Assembly (NCBI GenBank): GCA_949752735.1
Contig: OX457036.1
Span: 83,323,005-83,387,004, forward strand
Direction: 5' to 3'
Origin: Lumbricus terrestris
Taxonomy: Eukaryota > Annelida > Clitellata > Crassiclitellata > Lumbricidae
DNA length: 64,000 nucleotides
Shown here: positions 35,037 to 46,895 of the stretch, piece by piece
Position numbering within the stretch: position 1 is the stretch's first letter
Layout of the letters: every line of letters begins with the position of its first letter
Made by a program: the position numbers and the translations under genes
The notes under the pieces: generated by a model
The model's database searches: none
Seen by the model: only the letters and a program-made list of their open reading frames with translations
Told to the model about the DNA's origin: nothing

Positions 35037-35155
35037 ACCGCCGTTACCTCCAACTTCGCCTTCGAATGCGTTACCGTCGTTACCTCCAACTTCGCCTTCG
35101 AATTAATGCGTTACCGCCGTTACCTCCAAGTTCGCCGACGCTTCCAACTCCGCTA
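35037..35155 (+). repeat. short degenerate tandem repeat, outlier of the main minisatellite
   Basis: Three copies of a unit containing CGTTACCTCCAACTTCGCC. The CTCCAACTTCGCC core is the same as that seen at the edges of the 18-bp array 1.2 kb further on. Confidence 0.6.
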
Positions 35156-35325
35156 CGAGACAAAACTAAGAGACAAAGACTATTACAAACATGCAGGCCC
35201 ACATGTACGCAGAGGCCGCAGGGCCCCAAAGAAGTGAGGCGGCGGGAGGGCAAATTCAACGGGTCCGGTGAATTTTATGGCCCGAGCTAGGTAAGGTGTA
35301 AAAGTGATAATTATTAGTATTATGC

Positions 35326-35410
35326 TGATGATGATGCTGCTGCTGCTGATGATGAGGAGGAGGAGGAGAAGGAGGAGGAGGAGGATGATGAAGACGACGA
35401 CGACGACGAC

Positions 35411-35492
<82 letters not shown>

Positions 35493-35588
35493 GTGAAGAC
35501 GACGACGTCGGCGACGACGATGATGATGATGATGACGATGATGATGATGATGATGACGATGATGATGATGATGACGATGATGATGATA
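35326..35588 (+). repeat. GAT/GAC trinucleotide microsatellite
   Basis: A 260-bp tract of GAT with blocks of GAC, GAG and CTG. A block of about 28 uninterrupted GAT units lies near 35410-35490. The Met- or Asp-rich ORFs here are artefacts of the repeat. Confidence 0.9.
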
Positions 35589-36368
35589 AACTTACAATTC
35601 TGTCGTCACCTCCGAATTCCCTATCGCAATCGACCCCACGACAGCCTCAAACCTCGCCATTTTCTCAAACTCTGCACATTCGCCTCTGTTAATTATTGGC
35701 TCATCCACGCGACCGATTGCTCAGAAATTTTCAACACCGACAACTCCAACTTCGATGTCGCCTCAAACTTTGCCGTCGGTGGCAAAACCCTGCTGCCCAG
35801 TCCAACCCTCTCCATTGCGTTCGACTCTGACGTAGCTTTGAAATTTCCCCGTCGACTAGAATTTCGAACTCCACTCCAACATCGCAATTGGCTACACTTT
35901 GCTGTAGCTTTCAATTTCGCCATCGTTTCCATCTTCATCCACCTTCTCAAATAGACATTCCGCCGATGCCTCCAACTTCATCGTTATCTTCAATGATGTC
36001 TTCCGATGTCGACTCTGCTTTTGGTGTCGAATCCACCTCGATACAACGTTTGAAAGTGACGAGTGAGTAAGGCTATTTTTCAGAGTCAAGATCACCTCAA
36101 TAGGATCGAGAAGCACCACGCAGCAGAAAAAATTCGTGTTTAGGTTTTCAGTCTAACTCATAGATATGGCAATTGCAGTTTTTTTGTCGTACCCTGAACG
36201 AAGTCGCGAATGGCGAGTTCATTCAGCAATATAATATGCGACCGCAGAGTTCATCCAGCAATATAATATGCGACCACATTCAGCAGCGCCTTCATCCCAA
36301 AGATCCGTCATCATCTCTTGGCCGTTGCCTCCAACAAATCCATGGCAGTCGCGTCCATCACACCATCG

Positions 36369-39300
36369 CCTCCAACTTCGCTGTCGCATCCAACTTCGAC
36401 GACGCATCCAACTTCGATGACGCATCCAACTTCGACGACGCATCCAACTTCGACGACGCATCCAACTTCGATGACGCATCCAACTACGACGACGCAACCA
36501 ACTTCGACGACGCATCCAACTTCGATGACGAATCCAACTTCGACGACGCATCCAACTTCGATGACGCATCCAACTTCGACGACGCATCCAACTTCGATGA
36601 CGCATCCAACTACGACGAAACATACAACTTCGACGACGCATCCAACTTCGATGACGCATCCAACTTCGACGACGCATCCAACTTCGATGACGCATCCAAC
36701 TACGACGAAACATACAACTTCGATGACGCATCCAACTTCGATGACGCATCCAACTACGACGAAACATACAACTTCGATGACGCATCCAACTTCGATGACG
36801 CATCCAACTTCGACGACGCATCCAACTTCGATGACGCATCCAACTACGACGAAACATACAACTTCGATGACGCATCCAACTTCGATGACGCATCCAACTA
36901 CGACGAAACATACAACTTCGATGACGCATCCAACTTCGATGACGCATCCAACTTCGACGACGCATCCAACTTCGACGACGCATCCAACTTCGACGACGCA
37001 TCCAACTTCGACGACGCATCCAACTACGACGAAACATACAACTTCGATGACGCATCCAACTTCGACGACGCATCCAACTTCGACGACGCATCCAACTTCG
37101 ATGACGCATCCAACTTCGACGAAACATACAACTTCGATGACGCATCCAACTTCGATGACGCATCCAACTTCGACGACGCATCCAACTTCGACGACGCATC
37201 CAACTTCGACGACGAATCCAACTTCGATGACGCATCCAACTTCGACGACGCATCCAACTTCGACGACGCATCCAACTTCGACGACGAATCCAACTTCGAC
37301 GCCGCATCCAACTTCGACGACGCATCCAACTACGACGAAACATACAACTTCGATGACGCATCCAACTTCGACGACGCATCCAACTTCGACGACGCATCCA
37401 ACTTCGATGACGCATCCAACTTCGACGACGCATCCAACTTCGACGACGCATCCAACTACGACGAAACATACAACTTCGACGACGCATCCGACTTCGACGA
37501 CGCATCCAACTTCGACGACGCATCCAACTTCGACGACGCATCCAACTACGACGAAACATACAACTTCGACGACGCATCCAACTTCAACGACGCATCCAAC
37601 TTCGACGACGAATCCAACTTCGACGACGAATCCAACTTCGACGACGCATCCAACTTCGACGACACATCCAACTTCGATGACGCATCCAACTTCGACGACG
37701 CATCCAACTTCGAAGACGCATCCAACTTCGACGAAACATACAACTTCGACGACGCATCCAACTTCGACGAAACATCCAACTTCGATGACGCATCCAACTT
37801 CGACGACGCATCCAACTTCGACGACGCATCCAACTTCAACGACGAATCCAACTTCGACGACGCATCCAACTTCGAAGACGCATCCAACTTCGACGACGCA
37901 TCCAACTTCGACGACGCATCCAACTTCGACGACGCATCCAACTTCAACGACGAATCCAACTTCGACGACGAATCCAACTTCAACGACGCATCCAACTTCG
38001 ACGACGCATCCAACTTCGAAGACGCATCCAACTTCGACGACGCATCCAACTTCGACGACGCATCCAACTTCGACGACGCATCCAACTTCGACGACGCATC
38101 CAACTTCGACGACGAATCCAACTTCGACGACGCATCCAACTTCGACGACGCATCCAACTTCGAAGACGCATCCAACTTCGACGACGCATCCAACTTCGAC
38201 GACGCATCCAACTTCGACGACGCATCCAACTTCGACGACGCATCCAACTTCGACGACGCATCCAACTTCGAAGACGCATCCAACTTCGACGACGCATCCA
38301 ACTTCGACGACGCATCCAACTTCGACGACGCATCCAACTTCCACGACGCATCCAACTTCGACGACGCATCCAACTTCGACGACGAATCCAACTTCGACGA
38401 CGAATCCAACTTCGACGACGCATCCAACTTCGACGACGCATCCAACTTCGATGACGCATCCAACTTCGACGACGCATCCAACTTCGACGACGCATCCAAC
38501 TTCGACGACGCATCCAACTTCGACGACGCATCCAACTTCGAAGACGCATCCAACTTCGACGACGCATCCAACTTCGATGACGCATCCAACTTCGATGACG
38601 ATTCCAACTTCGACGACGCATCCAACTTCGACGACGCATCCAACTTCGACGACGAATCCAACTTCGACGACGCATCCAACTTCGACGACGCATCCAACTT
38701 CGACGACGCATCCAACTACGACGAAACATACAACTTCGATGGCGCATCCAACTTCGACGACGCATCCAACTTCGACGACGCATCCAACTTCGACGACGAA
38801 TCCAACTTCGAAGACGCATCCATCTTCGACGACGCATCCAACTTCGACGACGCATCCAACTTCGACGACGCATCCAACTTCGACGACGCATCCAACTTCG
38901 ACGACGAATCCAACTTCGACGACGCATCCAACTTCGACGACGCATCCAACTTCGACGACGCATCCAACTTTGACGACGCATCCAACTTCGACGACGCATC
39001 CAACTTCGACGACGAATCCAACTTCAACGATGCATCCGACTTCGACGACAAATCCAACTTCGAAGACGCATCCAACTTCGAAGACGCATCCAACTTCAAA
39101 GACGCATCCAACTTCGACGACGCATCCAACTTCGACGACGCATCCAACTTTGACGACGCATCCAACTTCGACGAAACATACAACTTCGATGGCGCATCCA
39201 ACTTCGACGACGCATCCAACTTCGACGACGCATCCAACTTCGACGACGCATCCAACTTCGATGACGCATCCAACTTTGACGACGCATCTAACTTCGACGA

Positions 39301-40467
39301 CGCATACAACTTCGACGACGCATATATACAACTTCGACGACGCATCCAACATCTCCGTCGCATCCAACTTCGACGACGAATCCAACTTCGAAAACGCATC
39401 CAACTTCGACGACGCATCCAACTTCGACGACGCATCCAACTTCGACGACGCATCCAACTTCGACGACGAATCCAACTTCGACGACGCATCCAACTTCGAC
39501 GACGCATTCAACTTCGACGACGCATCCAACTACGACGAAACATACAACTTCGATGACGCATCCAACTTCGACGACGCATCCAACTTCGACGACGCATCCA
39601 ACTTCGATGACGCATCCAACTTCGACGACGCATCCAACTTCGACGACGCATCCAACTTCGAAGACGCATCCAACTTCGAAGACGCATCCAACTTCAACGA
39701 CGAATCCAACTTCGAAGACGCATCCAACTTCGAAGACGCATCCAACTTCGACGACGCATCCAACTTCGAAGACGCATCCAACTTCGACGACGCATCCAAC
39801 TTCGAAGACGCATCCAACTTCGACGACGCATCCAACTTCGACGACGCATCCAACTTCGATGACGCATCCAACTTCAACGACGCATCCAACTTCGACGACG
39901 AATCCAACTTCGATGACGCATCCAACTTCGACGACGCATCCAACTTCGAAGACGCATCCAACTTCGAAGACGCATCCAACTTCGACCTCGCATCCAACTT
40001 CGATGACGCATCCAACTTCGAAGACGCATCCAACTTCGACGAAACATACAACTTCGACGACGCATCCAACTTCGACGAAACATCCAACTTCGATGACGCA
40101 TCCAACTTCGACGACGCATCCAACTTCGACGAAACATCCAACTTCGATGACGCATCCAACTTCGAAGACGCATCCAACTTCGAAGACGCATCCAACTTCG
40201 ACGACGCATCCAACTTCGACGACGCATCCAACTTCGACGACGCATCCAACTACGACGAAACATACAACTTCGACGACGCATCCAACTTCGACGACGCATC
40301 CAACTTCGACGACGCATCCAACTACGACGAAACATACAACTTCGACGACGCATCCAACTTCGAAGACGCATCCAACTTCGAAGACGCATCCAACTTCGTG
40401 GACGCATCCAACTTCGATGACGCATCCAACTTCAACGACGCATCCAACCTCGCTATCGCCTGCAACT
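36369..40467 (+). repeat. 4.1-kb, 18-bp minisatellite (GCATCCAACTTCGACGAC)
   Basis: About 227 nearly identical 18-bp units. Because 18 is divisible by 3 and the unit lacks stops, most frames stay open: the plus strand can read (SNFDDA)n (36173-39556) or (THPTST)n (36318-39310), and the minus strand reads similar hexapeptides. Variants are mostly single substitutions: GAT or GAA for the first GAC, GAA for GCA, TAC for TTC, and a 36-bp form read as SNYDETYNFDDA. Only one length change is obvious, an extra ATAT near 39320, which moves the second frame into (SNFDDA)n to 40440. Edges on both sides decay into CTCCAACTTCGCC-like copies. Each unit has three CpGs. A repetitive secreted or structural protein cannot be excluded, but nothing besides openness supports coding. 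Confidence 0.93.
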
Positions 40468-40960
40468 CTCGCCGCAGACTCCACCTTAATTCATTGTCGC
40501 ATGTGAACCGCTTCGTCCATTCCAATATTTTACTATCGCCTCCGAACCCGCGGTCATCTATGACTTCGTCGACCCTTTCAACTTCGACGCAGCCTATTTC
40601 TTTGCCATAATCTCAAACTTCGCTATCGCGTTGAGCTTCATTGTCGCCTTCAACATCGCGGCTAAATAAAACTCTGCCGTTGCCTTCATCTGCCGAGTCA
40701 CCTCCAACAGCATCGTATTTCCATCTTCGCTGTCGCTTCAATCTGCGTCACGTTGGAACTGGACGCTACGGCGCCAATTTCGCTAACGCCTCGAATTTCG
40801 TCGACTGCTTCAACTTTACCCTCGCCTTGAGCTTTGCCGTCGCCCCCAAATACCGTGTATCGCTACCATATTCACAATTGCTTACACCATCATCGTCGCC
40901 TTTACCTTCATCGTCGCATTCAACCTCGGCATCACCTCGAACTGCGCCGTCCCCTCCACT
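40468..40960 (+). repeat. degenerate right flank of the 18-bp minisatellite
   Basis: Irregular 15-20 bp reiterations of TCGCCTYCAACTTCGC-like sequence (for example CTCAAACTTCGCTATCGC and CGTCGCCTTCAACATCGC forms) grade into unique DNA. The matching left flank spans about 35620-36360. Confidence 0.6.
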
Positions 40961-41979
40961 AAGTCAGGTAGGCCTATCAAGACTTAGGTACCGTGTACCT
41001 ATTTTTAGTTTGCAGGTTCTGTCTTTCCCTATTTTTACTAAGGGCCTACTTTGCCTGTCTGTATCAAAAACTTTTATTTAAAAAATTGGACAAGAACTTA
41101 AGAAGCCTAAGTCACACTTTTGTTTCGCTTTGAAACATTAGTTCATACATATTAATTTAATTGAAGACTATTTGAAATCCAAATTATTTTCTCAGTTTAG
41201 CCTGTTTTCGTCTGTATGCCAATGAATTTGTAGAACAATAGCCTATCGGTAAGTTAACGATGAGTCAACAATTTAAATATTGCCGTGATACCTTTTTCTG
41301 TACGCCTACGAAACAGTAGGCCTACGGCATACTATGACAATAATTATTGACTGGGGGGGTTGTCCCTATCGGTATCTGCACGTCAACAAGGGGAATATCT
41401 GCTGCAATTAATGCCTCCACCATACTGGAACCTATGGGTCTCCAACACCCTAAATCCGGCCTTGCAAAAGTATGAACAAATACATGATTCTCTATAATTA
41501 TTACCCTGTTCAATTTGGTGTCTCCCTGATTTTGGGGTGAGAGCTGAGGAGAGAAGTTGAAAACAGTAGGCCTGTGAGAACTTTAAAAAGTTAAATGGGG
41601 GTCCATGTGGAGTTGAGGTGTGAACAGGTGAAAAGAAGACTTATAACTATGTGACCCTAAGAAAGACGACAGGGTTGAACCCTAATTAACCTCTGACAAT
41701 TTTCAATTCTCACCCTGGTTCAGGAAGATAATTAGGTCACTACCGTATCCAGCAAATAACTGGAATGCCTGAGCATGCCTGTAACAAGCATGAAATTTCT
41801 GCGGCGCACCACACTGAGGGGCCTAAACTTAATTAGGCACAATACACGAACGTGACAGATGGGCGGATATAAACACAGTAGGCCTAACACATCCAGCATA
41901 GACGATCGATAGCGTAGGTATACGACCTTACCCGGCCTTTGCATATGAAATCGGAAATCTTATGACGGCACGATTCGCT
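40961..41979. other. intergenic, nothing recognised
   Basis: No gene-like ORF; several TAGGCCTA motifs only. Confidence 0.5.
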
Positions 41980-42218
41980 GCATATTAATAATAATAATAA
42001 TATTTTTTCTTTAATTAAACGCCTGCAAGACGCACTGCGCTTTACATTTACAGGTTATGCAGTAATCTTAATTAAACTTAACTACCAACTGAACAGACAG
42101 CTTTGCAATTACACGGCGCCGATGGCAGCCTACAAAGCAAATCCGCCCAACGGGGGCTCGAACTCACTACCTCTCGCACTCTTGGCCAGCGTGTTAACCA
42201 CTACTCTACCGGGCCCCC
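41980..42218 (-). mobile_element. tRNA-derived SINE with (ATT)n tail
   Basis: On the minus strand the head reads GGTAGAGTAGTGGTTAACAC (box A-like) and GAGTTCGAGCCCC (box B-like), followed by a body with GGGCGGATTTGCTTTGTAGG and a tail TAAAGCGCAGTGCG...TTAATTAAAGAAAAAATATT(ATT)n. The body matches the arms of the foldback at 2744-2911 and the tail matches 27165-27331. Confidence 0.8.
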
Positions 42219-43589
42219 CAACTTATTCCCAACTTAAAACTGTAGTAGGCCTAGGCTACTGATATTCTTTATCGTTCACAATCGTCATTATTTTGATCGT
42301 CATGAATCGAGACGAAAAAGTCATAAAAGGCGTTCAGTAAAGTTTTATCTTGGCAGGCGTCAGTTAAGTACTGATCGAATAGATCGTAGACTTTCGAAAT
42401 AATGCATTAATCTGTCTGTCTGTCTGTCACAAAATAATGTGAGTTACTAATCTCTGTGAGCCCCTTGAGGTCTTGCATGGCCCGTGACTTTTCATACCGT
42501 GCACACGTGTGATAGAGCTAGGCCTCCCGCACTAGCTGCCACTGCAATTTCCATGAGGAAATTGTACCATATACTATAGGCTGCTTCAATGCATAGCCTA
42601 CAACCTGATTTGTATGGCTGAGTCCCAATCATCATCTGTCGCTTGTTTTTACTTTTTTGGGCTGCGTAAACTAAATCTTAACCGTGTTCTGATGTCACTC
42701 GTTCATTAATTTTGCTAATTAAAAAGATTTTAAATTGACCATCCATTAGTGGAACAACGAATAGGCCGATTAGGCTAACTTTCCAAATTATTTAGGCACG
42801 GGAAAAGATGAAATTTCTTACTTGGATCTTCCGATCATCTTCGACTGTGTAGGCCTACCGCGAAAGATGTTCTGCCTTCTTGCTGTCTGCGGTTGATTCA
42901 CACGCAAACGGTCTTGAATTTCGTCTTCATTTGAAGTTTTCAAACATCGACCGTCTTGAATTTCGTCTTTATTTTAGAACGTTTAGCTGTCTTCGAAGAT
43001 CTTTAACGAACTGGCAAATGTTGCGCCATGAAAGTCTAGCAAAGGATGACGTAAGACAGAGACCTACCGATGGCGTCATCAATCATTAAGAAAACGTTCC
43101 CATGAGGACGCAAAACAACGTACAGGTCTGTAATGAGAAGATAATTGCTATTGCAGCTACTGCCGTAGTCAAACAGTGCGTGGGTCTGAGCCGTCTGATG
43201 ACGAGAGCGTCGAGGAGCGAAAGGGCTTTGGGGGAGAGGATGTGTCCATCGATCCCACCAGAAATATTCCACATTGCAATGGCAGCATTTTAAGCTGCAA
43301 TCTTAAAACTTTTGCCCCATTATTTTAGTGCTGATGAGTGGTCTAAGACTTCACGAAATAATACTTAGAATAACAATTAGGCCTACTTCTTTTTCAGTCC
43401 CCAGTGTAATGGTAGCATTTTGAGAGGGCATCTTAACAAAATCACTCGATTAGGCTTAGGCCTAGGCTATAGCCTAGACCAAAAATTACACTGTTAGAAG
43501 TAGGCTAAATCATGTAACAATTTGCTAACCGGTGTTTCTAGACTAATTTGACCATCCTGAAAACGAAAACCGCGGTTAGCAAGCTGGAT
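42219..43589. other. intergenic, nothing recognised
   Basis: Includes a short GTCT microsatellite (42412-42428) and a pair of TTGAATTTCGTCTT repeats at about 42913 and 42956. No supported gene. Confidence 0.5.
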
Positions 43590-44130
43590 ATTTAGCGGTT
43601 CCATGGGAAAACAAGATGGCGGACAAAATGGCTGTCAATTGCTTCAAATGACTAAAAGTAAAGTATTGTATGTGAGAGGAACACGGTTTTAGACTCTAAA
43701 TTAAGATTAGGCCTATAGGGTTTAAGGAATGCAATGGAATCAAAGACATAGGGCCTATAGGCCTATGTAGCACTGCAAGAAAATCAAACAGCGGACAAAA
43801 TGACGGCCAGGATCTTAAATGACTAATGAAGTTATGTATGCAATAGAAACATGCTTTCAGAGTCTAAATCAACATTTTCGAGGTCAAGGAATGCGATGAA
43901 ACCAAGGTCACATATGTAGCACTGCACTAAAACCAAAATGGCGGACAAAATGGCAGCCAGAATGTTAAAATGATTAGGGCCTATAGCCTAGGTGAAGTCA
44001 AGTATGGGTCTAAGGCAACATTTTCGAGGTCAAAGAATGCGATATAAATATAAATATCGATGGATGGAACCAATGTCACTTATGTTGCACTGCAAGAAAC
44101 CAAAATGGCGGCCAGAATGTTAAATGGATA
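43590..44130 (+). repeat. tandem repeat of about 150-170 bp, four copies
   Basis: Each copy carries AAAATGGCGGACAAAATGGC or a variant (near 43612, 43787, 43931 and 44101), then a segment with ATGAAGT-ATGTATG and CATTTTCGAGGTCAAGGAATG, and ends in GTAGCACTGCAAGAAA. Copies are diverged. Confidence 0.7.
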
Positions 44131-44179
44131 TATAAATGAAGTTATGTATGCAATAGAAACATGATACGATATGGATGCC

Positions 44180-44415
44180 GATCGAGTCTCTGACAACTTT
44201 AACAATTTATATTTCTAAAGTTATAATTGCATTTTATTCTACTCATTTGACGAACATTTTGGAAACCCTTATCCGAACAAGCGAATAATTTAACCAACTT
44301 AATTTGAACAATGGGGTCTAAAATCGCCTATATCAATTTTATGGGTTTTCTGGGGGGTTTTCAGAAGGAAATCTGGGTTTATTGCTGAAACCTCAGTGGC
44401 AACACTGACCACCAT
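44180..44415 (-). mobile_element. partial copy of the 20666-21506 MITE family
   Basis: The reverse complement of this stretch aligns with about 20666-20895: shared segments include CACTGAGGTTTC, ATAAACCCAGATTTCCTTC, AATAAAATGCAATTA and AGTTGTCAGAGACTCG. Only one end (CAGTGTTGCCACTGAGG) is present, so it is truncated. Confidence 0.7.
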
Positions 44416-44460
44416 TTTGAATGTTTTCAAAGCGTCGGTAATTTGTAAACGCTTTAAAGC

Positions 44461-44638
44461 CAGGGCTTAAAGTGTGCCTGGACGGTCATGGACGGCGTCC
44501 ATGCACTTGTTTTAAAATCTGAACGCCGTCCAGCCACTTATTGGCTAGCACAGACTGGAAAGGTAAGGGGCATCCAGGCACTTCTTTTGGAGAGGTAAGG
44601 GGCGTCCAGGCACTTATTTTCCCACACTTTGGGCACTG
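44461..44638. mobile_element. 178-bp hAT-type MITE (GGACGGTCATGGACGG family)
   Basis: The ends CAGGGCTTAAAGTGTG and CACACTTTGGGCACTG are flanked by the exact duplication TTTAAAGC (44453-44460, 44639-44646). Same family as 3090-3276. Confidence 0.88.
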
Positions 44639-44845
44639 TTTAAAGCTGTCTTGAAATGGGTAGTAGGCTAGACGTGCAGAAAAACGTAAATTATTTGCAG
44701 ACTACTCGGTGTGGACACACTCACGCTTGGCTTTTAAATTAACTTTGTCTCAATCAACTAGTTAAGTTACATAGGCCTTGGCTAAATCTTAATAATTTCA
44801 AAATATACCGCATTTAAAACCGGTTGGTGTTTCCTAATGTGGACC

Positions 44846-45545
44846 GGCAATCCTGGGAACGGCGGTCATAAATTCCGAAACATGTATTTTCGTCAGAGGA
44901 AGAGCCAACTACAGTTAAGGCTGCATTTATTCACTTATTTTCTTCATTCTTTACTTATTCACTTACTTACGAGCTTCTCGGGCTTTTTACGTCATTGTTT
45001 ACGTTGTTTTGACGGCATTTTGTTGGGAAATAAATCAACTTAACGTGTCGTAATAGCGCGGTGTATAGGACGGGCGCATAGAAACCACGCTTGAGAAATA
45101 GAAGCTGGACGAAGACCTTTTACAGGTGAAATGAAGGCTGGATTGATGAAAAAACGCAAGTGAAATAGGAGCTGGATGACCAGGATGAGCACCTTTTACA
45201 GATGAAATGGAGGCTGGATTGATGAAAAAACGCAAGTGAAATAGGAGCTGGATGAGGACCTTTTACAGATGAAATGGAGGCTGGATTGATGAAAAAACGC
45301 AAGAGAATTGGAATCTGGATGAAGGTTCTTCTGCAGGTCAAATTGAAGCTGGATTGACGAAAATAACGCATGAGAAATAGAAGCTGGATGAAGGTATTTC
45401 TAGATCTGAAATAGAAGCTGGATTGATGAAGAAACGCTTAAGAAATGGAGGCTGGATGAAAACCCCACACTTTTTGCCCATCCAATACTCCGCACTATCG
45501 ATTTATGGAATGTTTTAATTTATGACCGCCGTTCCCAGGATTGCC
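44846..45545. mobile_element. 700-bp element with 27-bp TIRs carrying a tandem array
   Basis: The ends GGCAATCCTGGGAACGGCGG and its complement CCGCCGTTCCCAGGATTGCC lie inside exact 8-bp duplications TGTGGACC (44838-44845, 45546-45553). The inner 45085-45460 is an array of GAARCTGGATGA/GGCTGGATTGATGAAAAAAC units. The superfamily is uncertain; the 8-bp TSD suggests hAT, although the end does not start CA. Confidence 0.8.
45085..45460 (+). repeat. tandem array of GAAGCTGGATGA units
   Basis: About ten units of 30-50 bp alternate AAATAGAAGCTGGATGA and ATGGAGGCTGGATTGATGAA, many followed by AAAACGCAAG. Inside the element 44846-45545. Confidence 0.8.
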
Positions 45546-45846
45546 TGTGGACCTATGGGTAGGTCTAACTCTTACTCTGTTATCGGGACTTTGGTCCCTT
45601 AAGGGTGTCTATGGACTCTATCTCTCTGCCTTCAGTTTGTTTAAAAAATGTATTTAGCTGTTTACTATAAGTTGATGGTAAAAGTGTATTTTAGGCTTTT
45701 AGCGTATGTAGTATATATAATTGATGGCTCGTTGCAGCATTAGGCCTACTATTCTGAAATCAATCCAACTTCTAGTTTGCAGGGACGTCATTTCAGTTTT
45801 TTTCAGGGGGGGGGCAAAACTTAGCTAGCTTATGCTTCGTATTTAG

Positions 45847-45904
<58 letters not shown>

Positions 45905-46038
45905 AACTGCAAGCTATCGCGATCCGGTGTTGCACGCTGTCTGGATTGTCTGCGTAATTATAATAATATTCTTTACTGAACAAAAATTAATCGGGTTGAC
46001 AGTCCGGTTACATTATAGCCTACAGTTATGCAATGACA

Positions 46039-46202
<164 letters not shown>

Positions 46203-46895
46203 ATAGGCAGTTGTAGTCGTTTGCACTTGCACTGTTTATCTCGTTCAATGATTCAATCAATCAATATAGGTCTATTTATATAGCGCCCTTCGAGATTCAT
46301 ACTCAGAGGCGGTCCCAATTCAGGCCATGCGAGAAAAACAGAGTGACTTGTACTTACCATATCACACCTTTATACAGCTGCTAGCGACTAGGCCTACTGT
46401 GACTTGGAAACAAGCAGAAAAGAACTTAAAAGGCAAAGCAGAGCACTCTCTGTAGGCTATGATTTATCAATTTAACTTATTTGACATTCACTAATAATCC
46501 TCTATAGACACTTCAATATTAGTTCTCGAGATGAAGTTGATGAACTGATCTTGGTTCTGTGACTAACATATACTATATAACTATTCTTAGGTGTCTACTC
46601 CCACTCTCAAAGCTCACGCAGAATACTATGTAGCCTACTGACGCACAAATATATATAATAATATATATGTGTATATATAATATATGATATCCAACACGTT
46701 ATATATCCAGCTGCCTTAATTTTCCTATCCCCTAACACTTAATACGTCCAGTCAGATAAATTAGTCGTCACATTCCTCCTCAGAGACCACCTCTACTCCT
46801 GCTTCGGCATATCTGTCAACGACATCTGTTTTCAGTGGAATCGGGCCCAGAGTAGGCTAAGGTTTCCAGTATCGGTGTCCACAATGCTCGCTATA

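Larger units (their letters stand above)
32433..35325. other. region upstream of PDI, no gene seen
   Basis: Contains the PDI 5' flank, AT-rich DNA, a (TA)n microsatellite (33810-33870) and scattered TAGGCCTA motifs. ORFs here are short and unlike known proteins. Confidence 0.5.

Noticed and set aside
35304..35590. Poly-Met ORF
   Set aside because: It is the translation of a GAT/ATG microsatellite.
36219..40610. Very long ORFs (up to 1430 codons) on both strands
   Set aside because: They are a consequence of an 18-bp unit without stops; frame openness alone is no evidence of a gene. Reported as a minisatellite, with coding left as a testable alternative.
42110..42218. Possible tRNA gene on the minus strand
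   Set aside because: Same reason: the tRNA-like head is followed by a SINE body shared with other loci.
41979..43300. Short ORFs between the SINE and the 43.6-kb repeat
   Set aside because: None exceeds about 80 codons, and none matches a known family or has flanking splice sites that extend it.
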